Shown here in pieces: positions 1 to 7,830 of a DNA stretch of 64,000 nt (within the stretch, counting starts at the first letter, position 1; every line of letters begins with the position of its first letter). The stretch spans positions 1 through 64,000 of the forward strand of contig JAKDJD010000004.1 in assembly GCA_030454085.1 (NCBI GenBank). The letters run 5' to 3'. The notes beneath the pieces were generated by a model, which did not search any database, was not told where the DNA came from, and saw only the letters and a list, made by a program, of their open reading frames with translations. This DNA is from Kocuria sp. (lineage in GTDB: Bacteria > Actinomycetota > Actinomycetes > Actinomycetales > Micrococcaceae). The translations under genes and the position numbers were made by a program.

Positions 1-10
1 CCCTTGCTGT

Positions 11-67
11 CCGGGCCGCGGCCCGGGCCCACCCGGCACCGCCTCCCTCGGGGGGGGGGCGGGGGGG
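11..67. other. GC palindrome and poly-G tracts after the iron ABC operon
   Basis: Positions 11-26 form a perfect 16-bp GC palindrome (CCGGGCCGCGGCCCGG). Two runs of G (about 10 and 7 bases) follow at about 50-67. They lie just beyond the stop of the minus-strand ATPase gene, so they could act as its transcription end, but there is no T-tract. Poly-G runs are also common sequencing and assembly trouble spots. I see no gene in 1-112. Confidence 0.3.
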
Positions 68-112
68 ACGTGCCCGGAGCGGGGGTGTGGCGTTGACGTC
101 CGTCGGGTCGAT

Positions 113-946
113 TCACCACGGGAACAGGAAGTGCGGGGCGCCGTTGTCCGGGCGGGTGGTCACGATGGGGCGGACCACATAGACCTTTTCGATCAGGTCT
201 GCCTCGAGACTCGCGCCGGGTGGGCCGTCGGCGACGACGCGGCCTCGGTCCATCACGACGACCCGGTGGCACGCGCTCGCCGCGAGATTCAGATCGTGCA
301 GGGCCATGATGATTCCTGGTCGACGTGCCGAGTCGTCTCCGGATGACTCCTGGCCGGCCGTGCCCTGGACTCCTGGGTCCGCTGTCCGTTGGGCCAGCTT
401 CCGCAGGAGTCCGACGAGCTCGACCTGGTACCTCAGGTCAAGGTGGTTGGTGGGTTCGTCGAGGAGAAGATAAGGAGTTCGCTGGGCCAGCGCCCGGGCC
501 AGGAGCGTCCGCTGGCGTTCGCCGCCCGAGAGTCCCAGATAACTCCGGTCGGCCAGGCCCTGGACCCCGGTCCGGGCCATGGCACCGGCAACGGCCCGTT
601 CCGTCTCGGGAGCCGACGTCGGGTGAGCCGCGGCCCCGAGCGCGACGACCTCGGCCACCGTGAAATCGAGTTCTCCCCGTTCCTCCTGCGGCAGTGCTGC
701 GAGGAGTGACGCCGACTCGCGGAAGGACAGCCGATCCAGTGGGGAACCGTCGATCAGAACGGCGCCGCTGCTCGGTCGGAGTGCCCGGTACAGAGCTTTG
801 AGCATCGTGGATTTGCCGCACCCATTGGGGCCGACCAGTCCGACGACGTCGCCGGGGCGGACCGTGAGAGAGACCTGCCGGACAACATCGCGTCCGGCCA
901 CCGGGATCGAGACGTCGTCCAGGACGAGTGCTGCGTTCGCCGTCAT
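113..946 (-). CDS. Iron-siderophore/metallophore ABC transporter ATP-binding protein (FecE/FepC type)
   Basis: This 277-residue ATPase powers uptake of an iron chelate or related metallophore. Walker A is GPNGCGKST at 39-47, the ABC signature LSGGERQR at 139-146, Walker B YLLLDEPT at 159-166 and the H-loop histidine near 217. An extra, polar stretch of about 25 residues (about 185-210) lies between Walker B and the H-loop, which is longer than usual in this family. The ATG at 944-946 overlaps the stop of the upstream permease as ATGA, so the two are translationally coupled. The open frame continues upstream to 2011, but that part is a shadow of the permease. No substrate-binding protein gene is visible in the window, so the substrate is inferred from family resemblance and the Fur-like box. 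Confidence 0.9.
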   Translation of the reverse strand: MTANAALVLDDVSIPVAGRDVVRQVSLTVRPGDVVGLVGPNGCGKSTMLKALYRALRPSSGAVLIDGSPLDRLSFRESASLLAALPQEERGELDFTVAEVVALGAAAHPTSAPETERAVAGAMARTGVQGLADRSYLGLSGGERQRTLLARALAQRTPYLLLDEPTNHLDLRYQVELVGLLRKLAQRTADPGVQGTAGQESSGDDSARRPGIIMALHDLNLAASACHRVVVMDRGRVVADGPPGASLEADLIEKVYVVRPIVTTRPDNGAPHFLFPW

Positions 947-2004
947 TGCGCACCTCCGAAGACATATCCCCGCCGCCGAATGAGCAGCACGAATACAGGA
1001 ACGCCGATCAAGGCGGTCACCACGCCGAGGGGAAGTTCCCTGGGCGGGACCGCAATCCGACTCAGCAGATCGACCCAGACCATGAACACGGCGCCGAACA
1101 ACGGAGCCAGAACCGTGGCAGGCCTGTGCGCGGGGCCGAGAACGATACGCGTCAGGTGGGGGACCACCAGGCCGACGAAGCCGATGGTGCCCGCGACCGA
1201 AACGAGCACTGCCGTTCCGATCACGGTGAGCAGGAAGAGGCGGCGTCTCAGGGCCTCGGGATCGACGCCGAGGCTCGCCGAGGATCCGTCTCCCATCGAG
1301 AGGGCGTCCAGATCCGGAGCGCGGTACCACAGGCACACGATGACGCCGAGCGTGACAACCCCCGCCAATGGAAGCTGTGCCCATGACGCTCCGCCCAGGG
1401 AACCGAGCATCCAGAACATCACGGTCCGGGCGGCGTCGCCCTTCGAATCGAAGAAGACGATCGAGGACATGAGTGCTTGGAACCCGAAGGACAGGACCAC
1501 ACCCGTCAGGATCAGACGCACCGGAGCGATGCCTCCCGAGGAGCGTGAGAGAGCGTAAACCAGCACCGAGGCGATGAGAGCCCCGACGAATGCGGCCGCC
1601 GACAACGCGTACACGCCGAAGGAAGACAAGATTCCCCAGGACACGACGGCGCTTGCCCCCACCGAGGCTCCCGAGGAGATGCCCAGGATGAACGGATCGG
1701 CAAGCGGGTTCCTGACCATGGCTTGGGCGGCGATCCCCAGGGCGCTGAGCCCGGCCCCGACCACGGCCGCCATGACCGCCCTCGGGGTCCTGATCTCCGC
1801 GACGACGGTGTACTCGGTCACGTCGGACGAGCTGATCGGCCCTCCGGTGAGTGCCGACCAGAGGTAGGTCGCGGTCCGGCCGACAGGGATCGACGCCGCA
1901 CCCCAGGAAATGGCCAGAAGCACGGAGAGTGCGAGGAATGCGCCCAGCGCGCAGGCCAGCAGCACGCGATAGCGGTGGTTCGTGCGCAGAGATGAATGGA
2001 TCAT
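943..2004 (-). CDS. FecCD-family iron-chelate ABC transporter permease
   Basis: A 353-residue polytopic membrane protein of the FecCD/BtuC family, which forms the homodimeric channel for siderophore, heme or cobalamin importers. The family signature is clear (RTPRAVMAAVVGAGLSALG near 75-95, then NPLADPFILGISSGAS), with about ten hydrophobic segments. Length is normal. It is the first gene of a leftward two-gene operon with the ATPase. A near-consensus Fur-type palindrome lies 6 bases upstream of the ATG, so metal-dependent repression is likely. The gene is divergent from menD. Substrate specificity cannot be read from the sequence. Confidence 0.92.
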   Translation of the reverse strand: MIHSSLRTNHRYRVLLACALGAFLALSVLLAISWGAASIPVGRTATYLWSALTGGPISSSDVTEYTVVAEIRTPRAVMAAVVGAGLSALGIAAQAMVRNPLADPFILGISSGASVGASAVVSWGILSSFGVYALSAAAFVGALIASVLVYALSRSSGGIAPVRLILTGVVLSFGFQALMSSIVFFDSKGDAARTVMFWMLGSLGGASWAQLPLAGVVTLGVIVCLWYRAPDLDALSMGDGSSASLGVDPEALRRRLFLLTVIGTAVLVSVAGTIGFVGLVVPHLTRIVLGPAHRPATVLAPLFGAVFMVWVDLLSRIAVPPRELPLGVVTALIGVPVFVLLIRRRGYVFGGAQ

Positions 2005-2009
2005 AGATC

Positions 2010-2029
2010 AATAATGATAATCATTCTCA
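2010..2029. promoter_or_regulatory. Fur/Zur-type operator between fecCD and menD
   Basis: AATAATGATAATCATTCTC (2010-2028) matches the classical 19-bp Fur consensus at 17 of 19 positions. The inner TGATAATCATTCTCA (2015-2029) also looks like a 7-1-7 Zur-type box. Read on the minus strand it contains TATCAT, a plausible -10 for the permease gene. Iron genes in actinobacteria are often controlled by DtxR/IdeR, whose box (TTAGGTTAGCCTAACCTAA) is not what is seen here. A Fur-family regulator is therefore more likely than IdeR; which one, and iron or zinc, is undetermined. Confidence 0.7.
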
Positions 2030-2107
2030 ACTAAAAATCCATATTCGACGCGATAGGACGCCAAGAGCGGTCGTCGAGACGGAAAACCTCGGATTGCCGC
2101 CGCGGCG

Positions 2108-2121
2108 TAAAATGGTCAGGG
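2108..2121 (+). promoter_or_regulatory. Leaderless promoter of menD
   Basis: A TAAAAT hexamer at 2108-2113 is followed by 7 bases and a GTG at 2121. This places the likely transcription start on the start codon. No clear -35 is seen. The same geometry recurs at many genes in the window. Confidence 0.55.
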
Positions 2122-3932
2122 TGACTTCTTCAGACTCCCAGCCCGACGCGTTCCTCACTGCGGTATCCGTTCTGGATTCCCTCATCCGATCCGGAATGCG
2201 CGAGGTGGTTCTGGCCCCCGGATCCCGGTCGGCCCCACTGGCCTACGCGCTCGCGGCGGCCTCGGAAGCCGGCGTCGTTGAAGTTCATGTCCGCATCGAC
2301 GAGCGGACCGCCGGATTCACGGCCCTGGGCATGGCCAAGGCCTCGGGGCGACCGGTCGGGGTGGTCACGACCTCGGGCACGGCCGCCGGCGAGCTGATGC
2401 CGGCGGTCATGGAAGCCAATCACTCCGAAGTTCCCCTCGCGATCCTTTCCGCGGACCGGCCCCCACGCCTCCGGGGAACGGGAGCCAACCAGACCACTTG
2501 GCAACAAGGGCTCTACGGGGTTCACGTGCGGGCCTCCGCGGATCTCGTGTCCTATCCCGAACCGGAGCCGGGGGGCCAGACGGTGGCTTTCACCGAGTGT
2601 CTCGCGGCGCTGACGGGCCGCGACCCCGCCTCATGGGATCGGCCGTCGAACCGGCCGCTGGGACCCGTGCAGATCAACGTCGCTTTCGACGTTCCCCTGA
2701 CTCCCGAACCGCGTATGCGTGAGACCTTGCGTGCCTGGGCTGACTCCTTGACGGATGTGCGTGCGCCGGTTGCTCCCCGTCGGGCGGATAGCACGGTGAC
2801 CGAGGCTTTGGGCGACTCAGATCCTGGGGAGGCGTTGGCATCGGAGGGGCCGGGTGCCGAGGGGGTCCGCACCGTCGTCATCGCCGGGGACGGGGCAGGC
2901 CCTCTGGCCCGCATGTTCGCGGAGGCGGCCGATCTGCCCCTTTTGGCCGAGCCCTCGTCGGGTGCCCGGAGCGGCCCCAATGCGATGGGCACATATCAGC
3001 TCCTTCTCGACGGGGAGCTGGGGGACCAGATCGAGCGCGTCGTCCTCTTCGGCCGCCCGACGCTCTCCCGCTCCGTAGACCACCTGCTCCATCGGGGCGA
3101 CGTCGAATCAGTGATCTATCTGCCCCGTCCCGTTGCGTGGGCCCTCCCGGACCGTCGGCCTGAGACTCCCGTGGAAACGCTCGTCGAGGCCCGGCGGTTC
3201 GCCGGGCGGCCCCCGAGGTCGTGGCTCGAATGGTGGCATACCGAGGACGAGCGGGTGGACAACGACCTGCAGCGGGCGCTGGCCGAGGCCCGGGATCGCA
3301 ACGGCTGTCTCAACGGTCCTCTGGTTGCCCGAGCAGTTCGAGAGGCCATGACCGACGACGGCCTGGCGCTCGTCTGCGGATCTTCCAATCTGATCCGTGA
3401 TCTCGACCTCGTACCGGTCGACCCGCGGGCCGCTCACGACCCGATGGTGTGGTCCAACCGTGGTCTGGCCGGCATCGACGGGACCGTGGCGACCGCTTCG
3501 GGGATCGCCCTCGCGCGTCGGGAGCCCCTGCGTCTTCTGCTGGGCGATCTCACGCTGCTGCACGACGCCGGTTCCTTGCTTTTCGGACCGGGCGAGGTCG
3601 TCCCGGACGTGCAAATCATCGTTTTCAACGATTCCGGCGGTGGCATCTTCTCGACGCTTGAGCACGGCAACGTGGCCAAGGCGGAGGGGTGGGCCGGTGC
3701 CGTCGAAAGGTTCTTCGGCACCCCTCACGACGCCGACGTCGAACGCCTGGTCACGGCCCACGGCCATCGCTACATGCGGGCCGACGACGAGGACGCGCTG
3801 TTCGCGGCACTGGCCGCCCCCGTTCGGGGGATCAGTGTGATCGAGGTGCGTGGCACGCGAGAAGGGCTGACCGAGGAACGCGCCGAATGGAAGGATATCG
3901 TCGCCCGAGATTCCCACCCGGGCAAGCGTTAG
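2121..3932 (+). CDS. menD: 2-succinyl-5-enolpyruvyl-6-hydroxy-3-cyclohexene-1-carboxylate synthase
   Basis: MenD is a thiamine-diphosphate enzyme that joins isochorismate and 2-oxoglutarate in menaquinone synthesis. The frame gives a complete enzyme of about 603 residues. MenD-like features are the N-terminal APGSRSAPLAYAL segment, the catalytic Glu in RIDERTAG, the TSGTAAGELMPAV block and a C-terminal cofactor-binding region with SNRGLAGIDGT and FNDSGGGIFSTLE. In-frame alternatives are TTG 2094 and ATG 2112; GTG 2121 is preferred because a -10 hexamer ends 7 bases before it. The remaining menaquinone genes menG, a reductase and the prenyl synthase lie 7 kb downstream, beyond two efflux cassettes. 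Confidence 0.95.
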   Translation: MTSSDSQPDAFLTAVSVLDSLIRSGMREVVLAPGSRSAPLAYALAAASEAGVVEVHVRIDERTAGFTALGMAKASGRPVGVVTTSGTAAGELMPAVMEANHSEVPLAILSADRPPRLRGTGANQTTWQQGLYGVHVRASADLVSYPEPEPGGQTVAFTECLAALTGRDPASWDRPSNRPLGPVQINVAFDVPLTPEPRMRETLRAWADSLTDVRAPVAPRRADSTVTEALGDSDPGEALASEGPGAEGVRTVVIAGDGAGPLARMFAEAADLPLLAEPSSGARSGPNAMGTYQLLLDGELGDQIERVVLFGRPTLSRSVDHLLHRGDVESVIYLPRPVAWALPDRRPETPVETLVEARRFAGRPPRSWLEWWHTEDERVDNDLQRALAEARDRNGCLNGPLVARAVREAMTDDGLALVCGSSNLIRDLDLVPVDPRAAHDPMVWSNRGLAGIDGTVATASGIALARREPLRLLLGDLTLLHDAGSLLFGPGEVVPDVQIIVFNDSGGGIFSTLEHGNVAKAEGWAGAVERFFGTPHDADVERLVTAHGHRYMRADDEDALFAALAAPVRGISVIEVRGTREGLTEERAEWKDIVARDSHPGKR

Positions 3933-3975
3933 TCCCGGAGAGCGTCCGGGCCGAAGGGCGTTCGGGCCGCGTCTG

Positions 3976-4163
3976 CGTTCGGTGGCGGTTGCCAGTGTTG
4001 GGCGGTGGTTGCCGGCTCTTTCCGGCGCTTCACTTCCCACGTTGGGTGGTGGTTGGCCGATGCGGTGGCGCGTTCCTGCATTGGGTGGCGGTTGCCCCGC
4101 GCTGGACGGCGCCTCGCCTCCCACGTTGGGTGGCGGTTACCCGATGAGGCGGTGCCGACCTTC
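3976..4163. repeat. Degenerate tandem repeat of about 83 bp with TTGGGTGGCGGTTGCC cores
   Basis: Five forward copies of a core close to TTGGGTGGCGGTTGCC occur at 3976-3993, 3996-4013, 4040-4058, 4079-4096 and 4124-4141. The last four form two diverged tandem units of 83 bp (3998-4080 and 4081-about 4163), each with the same order of two cores and a shared CCCACGTTGGGTGG block. Partial inverted copies (for example GGGCAACCGCCTCC, about 4214-4227) follow, flanked by ATCAGGAGG 4188-4196 and CCTCCTGAT 4223-4231. No credible gene covers the stretch 3933-4521. Confidence 0.75.
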
Positions 4164-4367
4164 GTTAGGAGGGGGTTAGAGCGCCACATCAGGAGGGGAA
4201 CCGCCTCTCGATTGGGCAACCGCCTCCTGATAGGGCCGCGATTGTTCGCCGACGTCGTCGATAGTCGTCGGTCAGCGCCTCGCAATCCGGTAACACCCAC
4301 CCCAGGGCACCCCGGGATCGCGCACGACGTCGTCGGCACTTCCGAGCACCTGAGCCCCACCACGTGG

Positions 4368-4424
4368 CGAAGTGGCAGGCTTGTGCAGTTTTTGCGGTGA
4401 AATATGCACGCCACTGCCACCTCG
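4368..4424. repeat. Inverted pair of a 20-bp intergenic repeat
   Basis: A forward unit at 4368-4387 (CGAAGTGGCAGGCTTGTGCA) and an inverted unit at 4405-4424 (reverse complement CGAGGTGGCAGTGGCGTGCA) face each other across 17 bases. The same 20-bp unit forms a six-copy array at 61825-62004. The pair can fold into a long imperfect hairpin. It lies about 100 bases downstream of the first MMPL gene, so it may also end transcription there. Confidence 0.7.
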
Positions 4425-4521
4425 AGCCGCGGCGCGCGCACACGAAGAGCCGGCCGCCCACCATGGGGCGACCGGCTCATCGTCACCTAGTGTTCCGGGG
4501 TGATTCCCGACGGGAGGGAGG

Positions 4522-7011
4522 CTACTCCTTGCGCTCCAAAGAGGCCCCTTCGACATCCACATTCGGGAGGATCTTGTCCACCCAGCGCGGCAGCCACCAT
4601 GCCTTGGAACCCAGGAGGTACATGAGCGCCGGAATCAGCGTCATGCGTACCACGAACGCGTCGAACAGGACGCCGGCGGCCAGGACGAATCCGATGGACG
4701 CGATCATCGCCTCGCCGCTGAACACGAACCCGAGGAACACCCCAGCCATGATCAGGGCCGCGGCCAGAACAACCTTCGCGCTGTGATTGAAGCCGACGAT
4801 CACCGACTTCTTGCCGCCTCGCCCATGGCTGTACGCCTCGCGCATCGATGACACCAGGAATACCTGGTAGTCCATGGCAAGGCCGAACAGCACGCCGGCC
4901 GCCAGAATCGGTAGGAAGCTCAGGATCGGGCCGGGGTCCGTGACCCCGAAGAGGAACCCGAGCCATCCCCACTGGAATACGGCGACGGTCGCGCCGAAGG
5001 CCGCCAGGAGCGAGAAGAGGTAACCCAGGGTCGCAGTGAGCGGCACCAGGATCGAGCGGAACACCAGGATCAGAACGAGCAGCGACAGGCCGAGAACGAT
5101 GGCCAGATACACCGGAAGCACCTTGAGGAGCTTCTCGGAGATGTCGATATTCATTGCTGTCTGGCCCGCGACTCCGAAGGTCACGTCGCCGTCGTCGGTG
5201 TGGACCGTATGGTCACGCAAATCGTTGACCAAGTCGTTCGTCGAGGACGCGCTGGGCCCCTCATCCGGAACGATCTGGTACATCAGCATGCTGCTGTCCT
5301 CGGAGATCGCGGCAGGAACCACGGTATCCACGTCCTGCTGCTTCTCCAGGTCCTTGGCGACATCGATCTGGAGCTGCTTCGCCTGGTCCTCAGTGGTCCC
5401 ATCGGGCAGGTCCGCCGCCGCGATCATCGTGGAGTTGCGGCCCTCGCCGAACTGCTCCTCGATCGTCTTGAAACTCTTGTACGCTCCGGTGTCGGGGCTC
5501 GAGCTCGTCGCATCGGGCAGCCCCAGGCGCATCTGGGTCATCGGAAGTGCGACGACGATCAGGACCAGCGCGGAAACGATGGTGGTGATCAGGGGTCGTT
5601 TGGTCACGACCTTGAGCCAACCGTGCGGGGCCGACTCGTGCTCCAGATGGGCCTTGTGGGCGCGGTCCTGGAGTTCGCCCTCCTTGACGAGATTCTCCGT
5701 CTGTGCCTTGTCCCGCAGCTGGGCGCGGCGCTGGATCGTCTTCCACCGCTTCTTCGTGATGATGCGCCGACCGGTGAGGCCGAGCATCGCGGGCGTCAGG
5801 GTCACCGCGACCAGGACGGCCAGGAGGACCGATCCCGCGGCGACGTTGCCCATCACGGACAGGAACGGAATTCCCACGACGTTGAGCGCCAGCAGGGCAA
5901 TGATGACGGTCGCACCTGCAAAGACGACGGCATTGCCGCTCGTCCCGGTGGCAAGAGCGATCGAGTCCTTCATGCTCATGCCGCGGGCCAGGTTGTTCCG
6001 GTGTCTGTTGATGATGAAGAGCGAGTAGTCGATGCCGACCGCGAGACCCAGCATCGACCCGAGAGCGGGTGTTGTGGAATTCATCTCGACGATGCCGGAC
6101 AACGAGAACGTTCCGAGCATGGCAGCTCCCACGCCGACCAAGGCCATGAGGATCGGCAGACCCGCGGCGATGAACGTTCCCATCATGACGAGCAGCACGA
6201 TGAAGGCCACGATCACGCCGATGATCTCGGCGGTCGGTTTCATCTCGGGCTGGCCCTCAAGGTTCTGGTCGAATTCGACGTCGAGACCCTTGAGGTCGGC
6301 GTCAGCGAGGTCGGAACGCACCTCCGAGAGCGTGTCGGGGGATACCGAATTGATCTCGTCCTTGAAGCTGATGCTCGCCAGTGCGGTCGAACCATTGTCG
6401 GACACCGAGGAGTACTTGCTGGACATGTCCAGCTTCTCCTTGTTCTGGTCGAACTCCGACTTCTTTTGCTCGAACTGCTTCTTCTGGGTGTCCAGTTCCT
6501 TCTGTTTGCCGTCGACCTCTTGATAGGCATCCGGCGGTGCGTTGGAGGAATCGAGTTTGGATCGTGCGTCGTCGATCTGTTTCTGGCCGTCGTCCAGCTT
6601 CTTCTGGCCGTCTTCGATCTGAGGCTGCGCCTGCTTGAGCTGTGCCTTGCCCTGGTCGACCTGCTTCTGCTGGTCGAAGGGATTGGTCGTGGATTCGACG
6701 CCGTCGACCTTGTCGACCTTCTGCAGGGCGCTGGCCAGCGCCTGCTTCTGGTCGGAAGAAATGGCCTTCCCATCGGAGGTCTTGACGACCGCCTGCCCGG
6801 TTCCGGCGTTCGCGTTCATGTCGAATTTGTCGCTCAGCTCGTCCTGGAGCTGCTGCGACTTGGTGCCGGGGATCGTGACGCTGGAACTCAGATCCCCCTT
6901 GAATGCGGCGTATGAACCGCCCAGGGCCAGGAGGATCACAATCCACAGACTGATGATCACCCATGCCTTGCGGGCGGCGAAGCCGCCGATGCGATACAGG
7001 AGTTGTGCCAT
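4522..7011 (-). CDS. MMPL/RND-family transporter (first cassette)
   Basis: A predicted 829-residue inner-membrane exporter of the MMPL family. The protein opens with a membrane segment (IISLWIVILLALGGSYAAF), then a large extracytoplasmic region that is a lysine/glutamine/aspartate-rich coiled coil (about residues 95-210). A block of five membrane segments carries GSMLGLAVGIDYSLFIINRHR, and a second half repeats the layout with GLAMDYQVFLVSSMREA. The ATG at 7009-7011 is chosen because the MMPL N-terminus begins there and AGAGAAG precedes it; the frame is open further upstream. A TetR gene lies 28 bases upstream in the same direction. Substrate unknown; lipid or drug export is typical of the family. 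It is paralogous to the protein at 7831-10371. Confidence 0.9.
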   Translation of the reverse strand: MAQLLYRIGGFAARKAWVIISLWIVILLALGGSYAAFKGDLSSSVTIPGTKSQQLQDELSDKFDMNANAGTGQAVVKTSDGKAISSDQKQALASALQKVDKVDGVESTTNPFDQQKQVDQGKAQLKQAQPQIEDGQKKLDDGQKQIDDARSKLDSSNAPPDAYQEVDGKQKELDTQKKQFEQKKSEFDQNKEKLDMSSKYSSVSDNGSTALASISFKDEINSVSPDTLSEVRSDLADADLKGLDVEFDQNLEGQPEMKPTAEIIGVIVAFIVLLVMMGTFIAAGLPILMALVGVGAAMLGTFSLSGIVEMNSTTPALGSMLGLAVGIDYSLFIINRHRNNLARGMSMKDSIALATGTSGNAVVFAGATVIIALLALNVVGIPFLSVMGNVAAGSVLLAVLVAVTLTPAMLGLTGRRIITKKRWKTIQRRAQLRDKAQTENLVKEGELQDRAHKAHLEHESAPHGWLKVVTKRPLITTIVSALVLIVVALPMTQMRLGLPDATSSSPDTGAYKSFKTIEEQFGEGRNSTMIAAADLPDGTTEDQAKQLQIDVAKDLEKQQDVDTVVPAAISEDSSMLMYQIVPDEGPSASSTNDLVNDLRDHTVHTDDGDVTFGVAGQTAMNIDISEKLLKVLPVYLAIVLGLSLLVLILVFRSILVPLTATLGYLFSLLAAFGATVAVFQWGWLGFLFGVTDPGPILSFLPILAAGVLFGLAMDYQVFLVSSMREAYSHGRGGKKSVIVGFNHSAKVVLAAALIMAGVFLGFVFSGEAMIASIGFVLAAGVLFDAFVVRMTLIPALMYLLGSKAWWLPRWVDKILPNVDVEGASLERKE

Positions 7012-7039
7012 GACTTCTCTCGGTAGTTGATGTTCGATG

Positions 7040-7765
7040 TCAGATGCGAGGACGGCCAATGGCCACCTGCTCGAAGGCCCAATCGATGTCTTCTCGCAGG
7101 GATTCCAGGTTGAGTAGTCCGAGCGCGTCGGTTCCCTGGAAGGATTTCGGGAAGTGGGCGCCGTCGTGCTCGGGGGCACCGCACGCGGGGCTGTCGAGGA
7201 CGCCCAGCCGATTGATGCCCCGGAGCAGTCCGAAGGCGATCCCGTTAGTGAGGTTGGAGATATACATCCGGATCCTGATGTTCTGGCCGAAGTCGAGATC
7301 CGGATAATTCTTGGTGGTCGATTCCATGATTTGGCTCGAGACGTCCGCGAGGGTCAAAACCACGTGGCGTCCCAGCAGGTCGACCATTTCCGTGTCGAGC
7401 CGGAGGCTCAGGGCCAGGAAGCTGTTGAAAAGGTGGTCCGCCTCCGGCCGGTCGAAACTGGCCTTGAACTTCCAGTCGAGGGCATCCGGGATCTCGGAGG
7501 TCGGCAGTCCCGAGGGAATCTCGGGTTCGCTCAGCAAAACCGTGAGATACGAGGTGATGCGTGACAGCACGACCTCGTTCAGGTTGGGGAAGTGATTGAA
7601 CAAGGACCGTTGGGAGATTCCGGCCCGTTCCGCAAGTGATTTCGATTTGAGGGCTTCGACTCCTTCTTCGAGCACGATCGATTCGGCGGCCTCGAGGATG
7701 GCCTTGCGTGTGGCCTCGCGCCGCGCGTGCCGGCGGTCGCCGCCGGGAAGGGTCGAAGTGCTCAT
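7040..7765 (-). CDS. TetR-family transcriptional regulator (first cassette)
   Basis: A 241-residue regulator with a standard TetR N-terminal helix-turn-helix (AERAGISQRSLFNHFPNLNE, about residues 45-64) and a ligand-binding C-terminal region without recognisable family features. The ATG at 7763-7765 is preferred over the upstream start at 7801 because a TACTGT -10 box lies 6 bases before it. A 17-bp palindrome overlaps that -10, which suggests autorepression and co-control of the downstream MMPL gene. Likely role: ligand-released repressor of the efflux pump. Confidence 0.88.
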   Translation of the reverse strand: MSTSTLPGGDRRHARREATRKAILEAAESIVLEEGVEALKSKSLAERAGISQRSLFNHFPNLNEVVLSRITSYLTVLLSEPEIPSGLPTSEIPDALDWKFKASFDRPEADHLFNSFLALSLRLDTEMVDLLGRHVVLTLADVSSQIMESTTKNYPDLDFGQNIRIRMYISNLTNGIAFGLLRGINRLGVLDSPACGAPEHDGAHFPKSFQGTDALGLLNLESLREDIDWAFEQVAIGRPRI

Positions 7766-7768
7766 GTA

Positions 7769-7785
7769 TTTACAGTAATTGCAAA
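7769..7785 (-). promoter_or_regulatory. Promoter and TetR-type operator of the first cassette
   Basis: On the minus strand the palindrome TTTGCAATTACTGTAAA (TTTRCARTWAYTGYAAA) covers the -10 box TACTGT (7772-7777). A TTGCTC -35 lies 18 bases further upstream. Six bases separate the -10 from the ATG, so the transcript is probably leaderless. The position suits repression by the TetR protein it precedes. Confidence 0.6.
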
Positions 7786-7830
7786 TTGTTTGAGCGAGCA
7801 ACGCCCTTCCCCTGTGCGGTTCACCACGTT

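Noticed and set aside
113..2011. A single 632-residue minus-strand frame across the permease and ATPase region
   Set aside because: The first 350 codons are a shadow of the FecCD permease in another frame; the ATPase starts at 946 with normal motifs.
2010..2029. The palindrome as an IdeR/DtxR box
   Set aside because: It does not match TTAGGTTAGCCTAACCTAA but matches the Fur consensus at 17 of 19 positions.
3929..4486. A 185-codon frame over the repeat region
   Set aside because: Driven by the repeats; low-complexity Arg/Pro/Gly translation and no ribosome-binding site.
5200..6915. A 571-codon plus-strand frame opposite the first MMPL gene
   Set aside because: Leucine- and valine-rich translation arises from the antisense of coiled-coil codons; no family resemblance.
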